Both the position numbers and the translations under genes were made by a program. The notes under the pieces are model-generated. The model was not told the origin of the DNA. It made no database searches and saw only the letters and a list, made by a program, of their open reading frames with translations. Shown here piece by piece: positions 46,319 through 54,172 of a stretch of 64,000 nt of DNA (positions are counted from its first letter, which is position 1; each line of letters begins with the position of its first letter). The stretch spans positions 3,410,001 to 3,474,000 of the forward strand of contig NZ_OZ257126.1 of the NCBI RefSeq assembly GCF_965278975.1. Reading direction: 5' to 3'. Origin of the DNA: Ferrovibrio sp965278975. GTDB taxonomy: Bacteria > Pseudomonadota > Alphaproteobacteria > Ferrovibrionales > Ferrovibrionaceae.

Positions 46319-47383
46319 ATGCAACTCGGCTCCCAGCCTGTCGCGGCACAACGAACCGCTTTCGTCACCGGCGGGTCAGGTTTCGTCGGCTCCCGCCTGA
46401 TCACGCTGCTTGTCAGCCGTGGCTGGCAGGTTAAAGCACTGGCGCGCAGCCCGGAGGCGGTGGCAGCGGTGCATCGGGCAGGGGCCGTGCCGGTACGGGG
46501 CGATCTCACGGATGCGCTCGCCCTGCAGTCCGGAATCGAGGGCTGCGAGGTTGTTTTCCATGTCGCCGCGCATTTCAAACTTTGGGGTCCGCGTGCCGCC
46601 TTCGACCGCGTGAATGTCGAGGGCACCCGTGCGTTGGTGGATGCTGCGGCCGCGACCCAGGGCTTGCGCCGTGTGGTTGCTGTCAGTGCCGCGGCCGTCG
46701 TGATGGGCGACCCGGAGCCGATGCTTGAGGCCGACGAAACACTGCCGCTCCAGACCCGCGCCTTCGCGCCTTACTCATCCTCGAAGGCCGAAGGCGAGCG
46801 GCTGCTATTGGCCGCCAATAACCGCAGCCCCGGCTTTGAGACTATCGCCATCCGCCCGCCCTTTATCTGGGGGGCGGGCATGCCGACCCTCGGCCACATG
46901 GTAGAGACCGTGCGGGCTGGCCGCTTCCAGTGGGTTGGCGGCGGCGGACAGGCCATGTCCACCTGCCATGTCGACAATCTATGTGACGCGTTGCTGCTCG
47001 CTGTCGACCAGGGTCGCGGCGGCGAGGCCTATTTCGTGTCAGACGGAGAGAACAGCACGCTGAAGGGCGTCATCTCGGCGTTGCTGGCCAGCCGCAACGT
47101 GGTGCCGAAAGACCGCGCCGTTCCGTTCCGCCTGGCCTGGGCGATGGCAGGCATCATGGGGGCGGCATGGCGGATGCTGGGGCGCGACGGCGAGCCACCC
47201 ATTACGCGCCAGATGCTGCGTCTGATCGGCAAGCCATTTACCATCAGTATCGCCAAGGCGCGGACGGAACTTGGTTATCAGCCGCGCGTGAGCTTTGCCG
47301 AAGGCATTGCCGCCATGGGGCGCGGCACAGATGCCGTACATGCAGCGCCCGGTTTGGCGCGACCGGCGCTGATCGCGCCCTGA
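46319..47383 (+). CDS. NAD(P)-dependent epimerase/dehydratase family protein
   Basis: 354 residues of the extended SDR fold. The nucleotide-binding motif is TGGSGFVGSR (about 17-26). The catalytic YxxxK is in APYSSSKAEGERL (about 150-162), with an upstream catalytic Ser in VVAVSAAAVV. Substrate-side motifs resemble 3-beta-hydroxysteroid dehydrogenase/isomerase-like proteins. GGAGG is 5 bases before the ATG. The substrate cannot be told from sequence. Divergent from a TetR gene that probably controls it. Confidence 0.85.
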   Translation: MQLGSQPVAAQRTAFVTGGSGFVGSRLITLLVSRGWQVKALARSPEAVAAVHRAGAVPVRGDLTDALALQSGIEGCEVVFHVAAHFKLWGPRAAFDRVNVEGTRALVDAAAATQGLRRVVAVSAAAVVMGDPEPMLEADETLPLQTRAFAPYSSSKAEGERLLLAANNRSPGFETIAIRPPFIWGAGMPTLGHMVETVRAGRFQWVGGGGQAMSTCHVDNLCDALLLAVDQGRGGEAYFVSDGENSTLKGVISALLASRNVVPKDRAVPFRLAWAMAGIMGAAWRMLGRDGEPPITRQMLRLIGKPFTISIAKARTELGYQPRVSFAEGIAAMGRGTDAVHAAPGLARPALIAP

Positions 47384-47523
47384 ATTCGGTGGTCGTTTGC
47401 TGAGCATTGGGCATGCAACTGGATATTTCTAGCGGGGCCTGATAGGGCATCACCGGGGCGCCTGCGCGGCCTAGGCTCTTGGATATGTCCATCCGCCTGT
47501 ACATTCCAGTCAGCACGGACCTC

Positions 47524-49152
47524 ATGATTCGCCTCGATAACATCAGCAAGCAGCACGGCCACCAGATTCTGTTCATCGATGCCTCGATGGGCATCCAGAA
47601 AGGCGAGAAGGCCGGGCTGGTCGGGCCGAATGGTGCCGGCAAATCCACCCTGTTCCGCATGATCGCCGGCGAGGAGAAGCCGGATGATGGTCAGGTCTCC
47701 ATCGATACCGGCATGACGATTGGTTATTTCAACCAGAATGTCGGCGAGATGTCGGGCCAGAGCGCGGTCGCCGCCGTGATGGATGGTGTCGGGCCGGTGA
47801 GCGCGCTGGCTGCCGAGATGGCCGAACTTGAGGCCGCCATGGTCGATCCCGACCGGGCCGACGAGATGGACGCCATCATCGAGCGCTATGGCGAGGTGCA
47901 GGGCCGTTTCCAGGAACTGGATGGCTATGCGCTGGAGGCCAAGGCGCGTGAGGTGCTGGCAGGCCTGAGTTTCAGCCCGGAGCGGATGGACGGCGATGTC
48001 GGGCTGCTGTCCGGCGGCTGGAAGATGCGCGTGGCGCTCGGCCGCATCCTGCTGATGCGGCCCGATGGCATGCTGCTCGACGAGCCGAGCAACCATCTTG
48101 ATCTTGAAAGCCTGATCTGGCTTGAGGCCTTCCTCAAGAATTATGACGGCGCGCTGCTGATGACCTCGCATGACCGCGAGTTCATGAATCGCATTGTCGG
48201 CAAGATCGTGGAGATCGATGGCGGCACGCTCACGACGTATTCCGGCAACTACGATTTCTATGATCAGCAGCGGGCGCTGAACGAGAAGCAGCGCCAGGCG
48301 CAGTTCGAGCGCCAGCAGGCGATGCTGGCGAAAGAGATCAAGTTCATCGAGCGCTTCAAGGCGCGGGCTTCCCATGCCGCCCAGGTTCAGAGCCGGGTGA
48401 AGAAGCTGGATAAGATCGAAAGAGTAGAACCGCCGCGGCGGCGCCAGGCGGTGCAGTTCGAATTCCGCAGCCCGCCGCGTTCCGGCGAGGATGTGGCGAG
48501 TTTCAAAAACGTGCATAAGGGCTATGGCAGCCAGTCGATCTATGCGGGGCTGGATTTCCAGGTGCGCCGCATGGAGCGCTGGTGCGTGCTGGGTGCCAAC
48601 GGTGCGGGGAAGTCCACGCTGCTGAAGATGGTGGCCGGCGATACCACGCCGGATCAGGGCAGTGTGAACCTCGGCAGCAGCGTGAAGATGGGCTATTTCG
48701 CCCAACATTCCATGGACCTGCTGGACGGCGAGGATACGGTTTTCGAAACCCTCGATAAGTCATTCCCGCAGGCCGGCCAGGGCACGCTGCGCACGTTGGC
48801 CGGCTGCTTCGGCTTCTCCGGCGATGATATCGACAAGACCTGCCGGGTGCTCTCGGGCGGCGAGAAGGCGCGTCTGGTTATGGCGAAGATGCTGTTCGAT
48901 CCGCCGAATTTCCTGGTGCTCGACGAGCCGACCAACCATCTCGACATGGCGACGAAGGAAATGCTGGTGGCGGCACTCTCGGCCTTTGAAGGCACGATGC
49001 TGTTCGTGTCGCATGATCGCCATTTCCTCGCCGCGCTCTCGAACCGCGTGCTGGAATTGACGCCGGAAGGCGTACATCAGTTCACCGGCGGCTATACCGA
49101 ATACGTCGAACGCACTGGCCAGGAAGCCCCGGGGCTGCATCCGGGTGGCTAA
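47524..49152 (+). CDS. ABC-F family ATPase (YbiT/Uup-like)
   Basis: 542 residues with two ATP-binding domains and no membrane segments. Walker A GPNGAGKS (about 36-43) and GANGAGKS (about 357-364); signatures LLSGGWKMR and VLSGGEKAR; Walker B LLLDEPSNHLD and LVLDEPTNHLD. The inter-domain linker (about 250-310) is charged and helical. ABC-F proteins act on the ribosome E site, not in transport. The start at 47524 is supported by the relic at 45351, whose similarity begins there; an upstream ATG exists. The best match in memory is YbiT. Confidence 0.92.
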   Translation: MIRLDNISKQHGHQILFIDASMGIQKGEKAGLVGPNGAGKSTLFRMIAGEEKPDDGQVSIDTGMTIGYFNQNVGEMSGQSAVAAVMDGVGPVSALAAEMAELEAAMVDPDRADEMDAIIERYGEVQGRFQELDGYALEAKAREVLAGLSFSPERMDGDVGLLSGGWKMRVALGRILLMRPDGMLLDEPSNHLDLESLIWLEAFLKNYDGALLMTSHDREFMNRIVGKIVEIDGGTLTTYSGNYDFYDQQRALNEKQRQAQFERQQAMLAKEIKFIERFKARASHAAQVQSRVKKLDKIERVEPPRRRQAVQFEFRSPPRSGEDVASFKNVHKGYGSQSIYAGLDFQVRRMERWCVLGANGAGKSTLLKMVAGDTTPDQGSVNLGSSVKMGYFAQHSMDLLDGEDTVFETLDKSFPQAGQGTLRTLAGCFGFSGDDIDKTCRVLSGGEKARLVMAKMLFDPPNFLVLDEPTNHLDMATKEMLVAALSAFEGTMLFVSHDRHFLAALSNRVLELTPEGVHQFTGGYTEYVERTGQEAPGLHPGG

Positions 49153-49253
49153 GGCGTCGCATTGCATGGAAGGGATGGGGGATGCATAACCTTCCCCGAA
49201 GGCGTCACATCGATCCATCCTGCCTGATCGGGCGGGAATGAGGCCGGTTTCAG

Positions 49254-50222
49254 ATGACTGCACCGGATAGGCTGAACAACCTGCAGATTCTGCGCTTCGC
49301 TGCCGCGATGCTGGTTGTGCTGCATCATGTCATCTGGACGTCATCCTCCTATAACTTGTCCATGCCTGTGCTGGCTCCGTTGACGGGCTGGGGCGAGAGT
49401 GGCGTGGATTTGTTCTTTGTCATTTCCGGCTTTGTGATGGTCTACATCCAGGCCCTGCGCCCGCGCGGTGCGGCGACATTCTTTCTCAATCGGGTGGCCC
49501 GTATCCTGCCGCTCTACTGGTTGCTGACGCTTCTGCTGCTGTTGCTGTTCCTTGCATTGCCGCAGTTTTTTGCGTCATTCGAGACTACCTGGCAGCGCAG
49601 TATTGCGTCTTTCTTTTTTTCTTCCACTTTCCTGCTGCGCGAATTGCCGGTGCTGTTCGTTGGCTGGACGCTGGAATACGAAATGCTGTTCTACGCGCTG
49701 TTTGCGCTAGGCTTGTTGTGCGGCGGGCTGCGCCTGGCGATCCTGTTCTCGGCAATCGGTTTACTGGCCTCGATGTTTGCAGGTTTTATCAACCCGCTGG
49801 CGCTTGAATTCATTTTTGGCATGGCAGGCGCGGGCCTTTATCTTTCAGGCCATGGCAAGCGGTTTGCCTGGTTCTTTCTGGGGCTTGGGGTGATCTTGCT
49901 GGCAAGCTGGATATGGATAAGGCCCGATCTGGACCGGCTTTGGAGCTTTGGCCTGCCTGCTCTGCTGATTGTGCTTGGCGTTGCCAATATCCGTCAGGCC
50001 GGCAGCAATCTGCTGACTTATCTCGGCGACGCTTCCTATAGCATCTATCTGGTCCAGGTCTTCACGATACCGGCCATATACAAGCTGGCCATCAAGCTGC
50101 CAGTTGCAATTCCAACCGCACTCGTTGCGCTGACGGCCATACTGGCAACCATTGCCGCCGGCTGCCTGCTGTTCCGCTATGTGGAGCAGCCAGTATTGGT
50201 GCGGTTCCGGCGGATCGTCTGA
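49254..50222 (+). CDS. Acyltransferase 3 family membrane protein
   Basis: 322 residues with about ten membrane helices. It begins NLQILRFAAAMLVVLHHVIW with the conserved His pair, then GVDLFFVISGFVM and FFLNRVARILPLYWLLTLLL, typical of ExoZ/OafA-like O-acyltransferases. The family O-acetylates or succinylates sugars of exopolysaccharide or LPS; the substrate is not visible. Composition is slightly lower in GC than neighbours. No polysaccharide genes are adjacent. It is convergent with rtcR. Confidence 0.88.
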   Translation: MTAPDRLNNLQILRFAAAMLVVLHHVIWTSSSYNLSMPVLAPLTGWGESGVDLFFVISGFVMVYIQALRPRGAATFFLNRVARILPLYWLLTLLLLLLFLALPQFFASFETTWQRSIASFFFSSTFLLRELPVLFVGWTLEYEMLFYALFALGLLCGGLRLAILFSAIGLLASMFAGFINPLALEFIFGMAGAGLYLSGHGKRFAWFFLGLGVILLASWIWIRPDLDRLWSFGLPALLIVLGVANIRQAGSNLLTYLGDASYSIYLVQVFTIPAIYKLAIKLPVAIPTALVALTAILATIAAGCLLFRYVEQPVLVRFRRIV

Positions 50223-50243
50223 CAAGCGAGGATTGGCGCCGGA

Positions 50244-51848
50244 TTATGCGCCGTCGGTTATCAACGCCCAGGTCAGATTGAAGCGAGCGAGATATTTGCG
50301 CAGCCGATCGGCATCATTTTCCGATTTCCGCCGGGTGCGGGAAGCAGAAAATAGAACGCGACCTGCTTCGGAAAGCGAACGACTTGCCCGGCAGACCCGG
50401 ATAACTTCCTGAAGCTGGGCGCGGTCGAACGGGTCGATCTCGGCAATGGTCTCATCTCCTAATATTCCAGTCAGGTCGGTATCCGCCTTGTTCACCTCTG
50501 ATGCTTTGCCCCAGAGTTGGCGTAGGCGTGTGACTTCGATCTGCACGCGGCTGGTATCGATGCGTCCTGTTGGCGACAAAGTCGCCATGCGAGTGACGCT
50601 GCCGGCAAGATCACGGAAATTCCCGGGCCATGAGGCTTCGGCGGAAACGGCAAAGGCGAGATAGCTTTCCCGTGCTTCCTTGTTGAAGGTCACCCGCCTG
50701 CCTTCCCGTTGTGCAAACCGGTCCAGTTCATAATCCAGGTTCGGGGCAATATCCTCGCGGCGCTGGGTTAGGCCGGGCAACAGGAAGGTCCATAGATTAA
50801 GGCGAGCAAAGAGATCGTCGCGGAACGTGCCTTTTGCCCCAGCCGTTGCCAGATCGCGATTGGTGCCGGCTATCAACTGGAAATCGGAAGAGATTTCGCT
50901 ATCGGCGCCGACCGGGAGGAAACGCTTCTCTTCAATGGCGCGCAGGATCATGGCCTGTTCGTCCAGTCCCAGTTCACCGACTTCATCCAGGAACAGTACG
51001 CCGGTATTGGCCGTGCGCAACAAGCCGGCACGTTCACTTGACGCGCCGGTGAACGCTCCCTTCTTGTGGCCAAATAGTGCTGACATGGCGCCATCGCCAC
51101 GCAGGGTCGCGCAATTCACTTCCACGAAGGGGCCGGAAACCTGGTGCTTAAGCCGTTTCAGCTCATAGATGCGCCGTGCCAGTTGGCTCTTGCCGGCGCC
51201 GGTCGGCCCCATCAGCAGCAAGGGCGCCTTGGAAGCGGAAGCGACCTGCTCGATCTCTTCGATCATTTGGTTGAAGGCGGCATTGCGTGTGGCGATGCCA
51301 GATTTCAGGAAAGAGGTACTTTCCTGTGACACCGCCGCGAAGCGTGTTGCAATGCTGTCATAACGGGAAAGGTCGAGATCAATGGCGCTCCAGTTGCCTT
51401 GTGCGGCTGTGGCGATATCGCGCGATGGCTGGGTTTGCAGCAATTTGCCCGGCAGGTAGCGTGCCTCGGTCAACAGGAACCAGCAGATCTGCGCCACATG
51501 GGTGCCGGTGGTGATATGGATGAGGTAGTCCTCTGCCTCCGGGTCAAAGGGATAGGCGCGCGCGAAATCGAGCAGCTTGCCGTACACCTCCTCGAAATCC
51601 CATGGATCCTTGAAGTCCAGAACCTGACGCTCAACCTTTGTTTCCGGCGAGACGGAGGCGATGTCTGCCGACACATATTCAGCCAGGCGGGTGTGGTGGA
51701 TGGCATGCAGCAACACAAAGCGATCCACCCGCAAATCCTCATGCATGCAGAGGCCGACGGAGGGCCGCCATTTATTCCATCGGGTGGGGCCGAACTTGCT
51801 GGCATCCAGGGTCGAGCCGAGAAAGCCGATCACGGTGAGTGGTTTCAT
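50244..51848 (-). CDS. rtcR: Sigma-54-dependent regulator RtcR
   Basis: 534 residues. The N-terminal CARF-type domain begins TVIGFLGSTLDASKFGPTRW and contains THVAQICWFLL. The AAA+ domain has Walker A GPTGAGKS (about 214-221), the sigma-54-contact loop GAFTGA (about 266-271) and Walker B VLFLDEVGEL. A C-terminal helix-turn-helix ends the protein. RtcR senses RNA damage products (RNA with 2',3'-cyclic phosphate or related ligands) and activates rtc transcription. It is divergent from rsr, whose upstream region has a perfect sigma-54 promoter. Confidence 0.95.
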   Translation of the reverse strand: MKPLTVIGFLGSTLDASKFGPTRWNKWRPSVGLCMHEDLRVDRFVLLHAIHHTRLAEYVSADIASVSPETKVERQVLDFKDPWDFEEVYGKLLDFARAYPFDPEAEDYLIHITTGTHVAQICWFLLTEARYLPGKLLQTQPSRDIATAAQGNWSAIDLDLSRYDSIATRFAAVSQESTSFLKSGIATRNAAFNQMIEEIEQVASASKAPLLLMGPTGAGKSQLARRIYELKRLKHQVSGPFVEVNCATLRGDGAMSALFGHKKGAFTGASSERAGLLRTANTGVLFLDEVGELGLDEQAMILRAIEEKRFLPVGADSEISSDFQLIAGTNRDLATAGAKGTFRDDLFARLNLWTFLLPGLTQRREDIAPNLDYELDRFAQREGRRVTFNKEARESYLAFAVSAEASWPGNFRDLAGSVTRMATLSPTGRIDTSRVQIEVTRLRQLWGKASEVNKADTDLTGILGDETIAEIDPFDRAQLQEVIRVCRASRSLSEAGRVLFSASRTRRKSENDADRLRKYLARFNLTWALITDGA

Positions 51849-51849
51849 G

Positions 51850-51887
51850 TCTATATGATAATATAAAATCTGATATTTTTATATAGA
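51850..51887. promoter_or_regulatory. Putative RtcR upstream activating sequence
   Basis: An AT-rich inverted repeat has outer arms TCTATAT and ATATAGA; inner parts pair partly (12 of 15 positions in a hand alignment). It lies immediately upstream of the rtcR ATG and about 100-135 bp upstream of the rsr sigma-54 promoter, the usual distance for an enhancer-binding protein. Confidence 0.55.
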
Positions 51888-51985
51888 ATAATTGACTGGT
51901 GTTCAGTCGTCTGGCGTCCAGGGTTTATGATTTTATCTTTGTAGAACATGTACTTGACGATTTATAAGGCCCTGCCAGAAAGTTT

Positions 51986-52000
51986 GGCACGCTCGCTGCA
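51986..52000 (+). promoter_or_regulatory. Sigma-54 promoter of the rsr-yrl-rtcBA operon
   Basis: TGGCACGCTCGCTGC, preceded by TT and followed by AA, has perfect GG-N10-GC spacing, a perfect -24 box and a CTGCAA -12 box. Predicted transcript start is near 52012, giving a leader of about 70 bases before rsr. Confidence 0.88.
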
Positions 52001-52084
52001 ATACCCCCTGTGCCGGTAAGTCCGGTCGATGGTGCAAGGGGTGGCCGGAATAGGCTGGCCACCCGCGGCATCAGGAGGGCAGAG

Positions 52085-53632
52085 ATGGTCAACAAGGCGC
52101 TTTTCGCATCGGCGATTGCCCGGCTGCTGCCGGCCGCCAACAGCACCAATCATGCAGCCGCGCCGGCTTATGCCTATGAGCCGGAGGCCCTGCTTGCCCA
52201 ACTAGCCGCGACAGGCACTCTGTCCGACACATTCTATAGCGGCGCTGAAGTGCAGCTTTCCCAGGTACTGGATGCCGCCCGCGCGGTTTCTCCCGCTTTC
52301 GTTGCCCAGGCTGCGGTCTATGCCCGTCAGCGCGGCGCCATGAAGGATATGCCGGCCTTGCTCACCGCCTGGCTGACCCTGGCCGAGCCTGCCCTGGCAA
52401 CGCGCGTCTTTGGCCGCGTGATTGATAACGGCCGCATGCTGCGCAGCTTCGTGCAGATCATGCGTTCCGGCCAGGTTGGGCGCAGCTCGCTCGGCACCCG
52501 GCCCAAGCGGCTGGTGCAGCAATGGCTGGAGCAGGCGAGCCTGCGCGATCTCATGGCGGCGGCGACCGGCAAGGATCCGTCGCTGAAGGACATCCTGCGC
52601 ATGGTTCATCCCAAGCCCGCCAATGCGGCGCGGCAGGCCTTCTATGCCTGGGTGCTGGAGCTGCCTTATGACGTTGCCGCCCTGCCGGCGGAGATTGCTG
52701 CCTTCGAAGCGTGGAAGCGCGAGCCTGCCACTGCGCTGCCGCCGGTGCCGTTCGAGTGGCTGGCCAGCTTCCCGCTGACTCCGGTCCAGTGGGGCGAATT
52801 GGCTGGCAGCATGGGCTGGCAGGCATTGCGGATGAACCTGAACACCCTGGCGCGCCACGGCGCGTTCGCGGTGGAAGGGGTCACCGATCTGGTTGCGGCC
52901 CGGCTTTCGGATGCCGATGCGATAGCCCGCGCCCGCGTGCTGCCGTATCAACTGATGATGTCGTTAAATGCGGCGGGCGATGGCGTGCCGCTGAAGGTGC
53001 AGGCGGCGCTGGAAACGGCACTGGAGGTATCCCTGGCGCGGCTTTCGCCTTGCCCCGGTGCTGTCGTGGTGGCGCCCGATGTGTCGGGTTCCATGACCTC
53101 GCCGGTGACCGGCCACCGTAAGGGGGCAACCTCCAAGGTTCGGTGCATCGATGTGGCTGCCCTGGTGGCAGCGGCGCTGATGCGCGGCAACACCACGGCC
53201 CGCGTGCTGCCTTTTGAGCAGGATGTGGTGAACGTGATGCTGGACCCTTATGCCAGCGTTGCCGTCAACGCCAGGAAGCTGGCGGCCATCGGCGGTGGCG
53301 GTACCAATGTATCGGCACCGCTGGCGCGGCTGAATCTGGGCTGGGGGAAAGTGGATCTGGTGGTGATTGTTTCCGACAATCAGTCCTGGGTCGATGCCAC
53401 GCGGAGCGGGGCAACGCAGACGATGCGGGAATGGGACCGGCTGAAGCGGCGCAACCGCAATGCCAAGCTGGTCTGTATCGATTTGCAGCCCTATGGCACC
53501 ACGCAGGCTTCCGGGCGGCCGGATATTCTGAATGTTGGAGGCTTCTCCGATGCCGTATTCGAGACGATTGCGCGCTTTGCCCGTGGCGAAACGCGCAACT
53601 GGGTCGAGGAAGTGAAACAGACGGAGGTTTGA
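52085..53632 (+). CDS. rsr: Ro60-family RNA-binding protein Rsr (TROVE domain)
   Basis: 515 residues. An N-terminal HEAT-like TROVE ring (about 1-320) is seen in segments such as AVYARQRGAMKDMPALLTAW and RMLRSFVQIMRSGQVGRSSL. A C-terminal von Willebrand A domain has the MIDAS motif DVSGSM (about 342-347) and a metal-loop Thr in GGGGTNVSAPLARL. Ro60 rings bind misfolded RNA in the central cavity and Y RNA on the outer surface. GGAGGGCAGAG precedes the ATG at 52085. The first Y-RNA-like helix begins six bases after the stop. It is the first gene of the operon. Confidence 0.94.
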   Translation: MVNKALFASAIARLLPAANSTNHAAAPAYAYEPEALLAQLAATGTLSDTFYSGAEVQLSQVLDAARAVSPAFVAQAAVYARQRGAMKDMPALLTAWLTLAEPALATRVFGRVIDNGRMLRSFVQIMRSGQVGRSSLGTRPKRLVQQWLEQASLRDLMAAATGKDPSLKDILRMVHPKPANAARQAFYAWVLELPYDVAALPAEIAAFEAWKREPATALPPVPFEWLASFPLTPVQWGELAGSMGWQALRMNLNTLARHGAFAVEGVTDLVAARLSDADAIARARVLPYQLMMSLNAAGDGVPLKVQAALETALEVSLARLSPCPGAVVVAPDVSGSMTSPVTGHRKGATSKVRCIDVAALVAAALMRGNTTARVLPFEQDVVNVMLDPYASVAVNARKLAAIGGGGTNVSAPLARLNLGWGKVDLVVIVSDNQSWVDATRSGATQTMREWDRLKRRNRNAKLVCIDLQPYGTTQASGRPDILNVGGFSDAVFETIARFARGETRNWVEEVKQTEV

Positions 53633-53638
53633 CGAACA

Positions 53639-53794
53639 GGCCGTGGCGAATGCCGGCGAGACTACATTCACCAAGGGTGCACAACCCGAATGTCCAGTGC
53701 AAGAGCGCCCGGGAAACCGGGAGATGCGGTTCGCAGCCGCCCGCTGAAACGGTAGCTCAAGGGGACGGTCTCGTCACACTTTGTCGCCACGGCT
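53639..53794 (+). ncRNA. Y-RNA-like module 1 (divergent, long)
   Basis: Hand folding gives an 11-bp lower helix (53639-53649 with 53784-53794). The 5' internal loop begins ATG, the 3' loop ends TTG. Helix 2 is CGAGAC/GTCTCG (53657-53662, 53768-53773), followed by TACA. Inside are an ACATTC/GAATGT stem carrying a GGGT/ACCC hairpin, a CCCGG-GAAA-CCGGG hairpin, a T-arm-like GCGG-TTCGCAG-CCGC, a capped CCG-CTGAAA-CGG stem and TAGCTCAAGGGG, a D-arm-like start without its 3' strand. It is the most divergent of the four and probably the least tRNA-like. Confidence 0.7.
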
Positions 53795-53803
53795 TTACTA
53801 AAA

Positions 53804-53918
53804 CATGGCGAATGATCGCCGGACTACATGCCTGTCGCGGGTTCGAGTCCCGCCGGGTCTTAAGGCCCGTAGCTCAGTGGTAGAGCAGCGCCGTCCGGCA
53901 AGTAGTCTTGTCGCCATG
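53804..53918 (+). ncRNA. yrlA: Y-RNA-like module 2 (YrlA-type, permuted tRNA mimic)
   Basis: 115 nt. Lower helix CATGGCGA/TCGCCATG (8 bp). The 5' loop is ATGATCG and the 3' loop ends TTG. Helix 2 is CCGGAC/GTCCGG (an alternative is GACTAC/GTAGTC). Then come TACA, a perfect T arm GCGGG-TTCGAGT-CCCGC (53837-53853), an acceptor-like stem closed by a TTAA loop (53854-53869), TA as in tRNA positions 8-9, and a canonical D arm GCTC-AGTGGTA-GAGC (53872-53886). The acceptor 3' strand precedes the 5' strand, so it is a circular permutation of a tRNA with its ends at the anticodon side. This matches YrlA RNAs described next to rsr. Confidence 0.85.
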
Positions 53919-53934
53919 ACCTTATTTCCCAACT

Positions 53935-53951
53935 GCCCCGGTGGCCGGGGC
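53935..53951 (+). other. Linker hairpin between modules 2 and 3
   Basis: GCCCCGG and CCGGGGC form a 7-bp hairpin around TGG. No U-tract follows; it may be a processing signal or spacer and not a terminator. Confidence 0.5.
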
Positions 53952-53952
53952 G

Positions 53953-54048
53953 GTGACCGGCAAATGCCGGCTGGACTACATGGAAAGGCCCGCAAGGGCC
54001 GAGCGGTTCGAATCCGCGGTCCAGCCATAGGATTGTTGCCGGGAACAC
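53953..54048 (+). ncRNA. Y-RNA-like module 3 (minihelix-type)
   Basis: Lower helix CCGGCAA/TTGCCGG (53957-53963, 54036-54042), extended by GTG/CAC. The 5' loop is ATGCCG and the 3' loop ends TTG. Helix 2 is a perfect 7-bp GCTGGAC/GTCCAGC (53970-53976, 54019-54025), followed by TACA. A GGCCC-GCAA-GGGCC hairpin precedes a T arm GCGG-TTCGAAT-CCGC (54003-54017), which sits next to helix 2 as in the acceptor/T-arm stack of a real tRNA, and CA follows. No D arm. So this module uses the unpermuted acceptor-minihelix layout. Confidence 0.72.
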
Positions 54049-54050
54049 GA

Positions 54051-54144
54051 TGGCGCGGCGAATGCCGGCAGGACTACAAGGGTGAAGGGGGTTCGAATCC
54101 TCCCGGCTTCGGCCGATGTCCTGTTCCCAGTTGTCGCCGCGTCG
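54051..54144 (+). ncRNA. Y-RNA-like module 4 (UUCG-capped acceptor, no D arm)
   Basis: Lower helix of 11 bp (54051-54061 with 54134-54144). The 5' loop is ATGCCG, the 3' loop ends TTG. Helix 2 is GCAGGAC/GTCCTGT (54068-54074, 54118-54124), followed by TACA. T arm GGGGG-TTCGAAT-CCTCC (54087-54103), then an acceptor-like CGGC-TTCG-GCCG (54104-54115) with a C(UUCG)G cap. No D-arm sequence is present. rtcB begins 28 bases later. Confidence 0.75.
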
Positions 54145-54172
54145 GCGTGTCTTGACATATAGCGAGGACAAG

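Larger units (their letters stand above)
53633..54172 (+). other. Non-coding spacer holding the four-module RNA array
   Basis: 540 bases between rsr and rtcB with no supported protein gene. The modules are separated by about 9, 34 and 2 bases. No rho-independent terminator is seen inside, so the array is probably carried on the rsr-rtcBA transcript and released by processing. Confidence 0.8.

Noticed and set aside
53864..53920. A normal tRNA gene suggested by GGCCCGTAGCTCAGTGGTAGAGC
   Set aside because: The D arm is perfect, but the T arm and acceptor 3' strand lie upstream and the anticodon arm is missing. The whole fits a permuted Y-RNA mimic and not a translation tRNA.
53935..53951. Terminator between Y-RNA modules 2 and 3
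   Set aside because: The hairpin is strong but no U-tract follows, and rtcB/rtcA downstream have no other visible promoter.
53805..54155. A 116-residue open frame across the rsr-rtcB spacer
   Set aside because: It covers the structured RNA modules, lacks a ribosome site and family motifs, and the compensatory base changes show RNA and not protein constraint.
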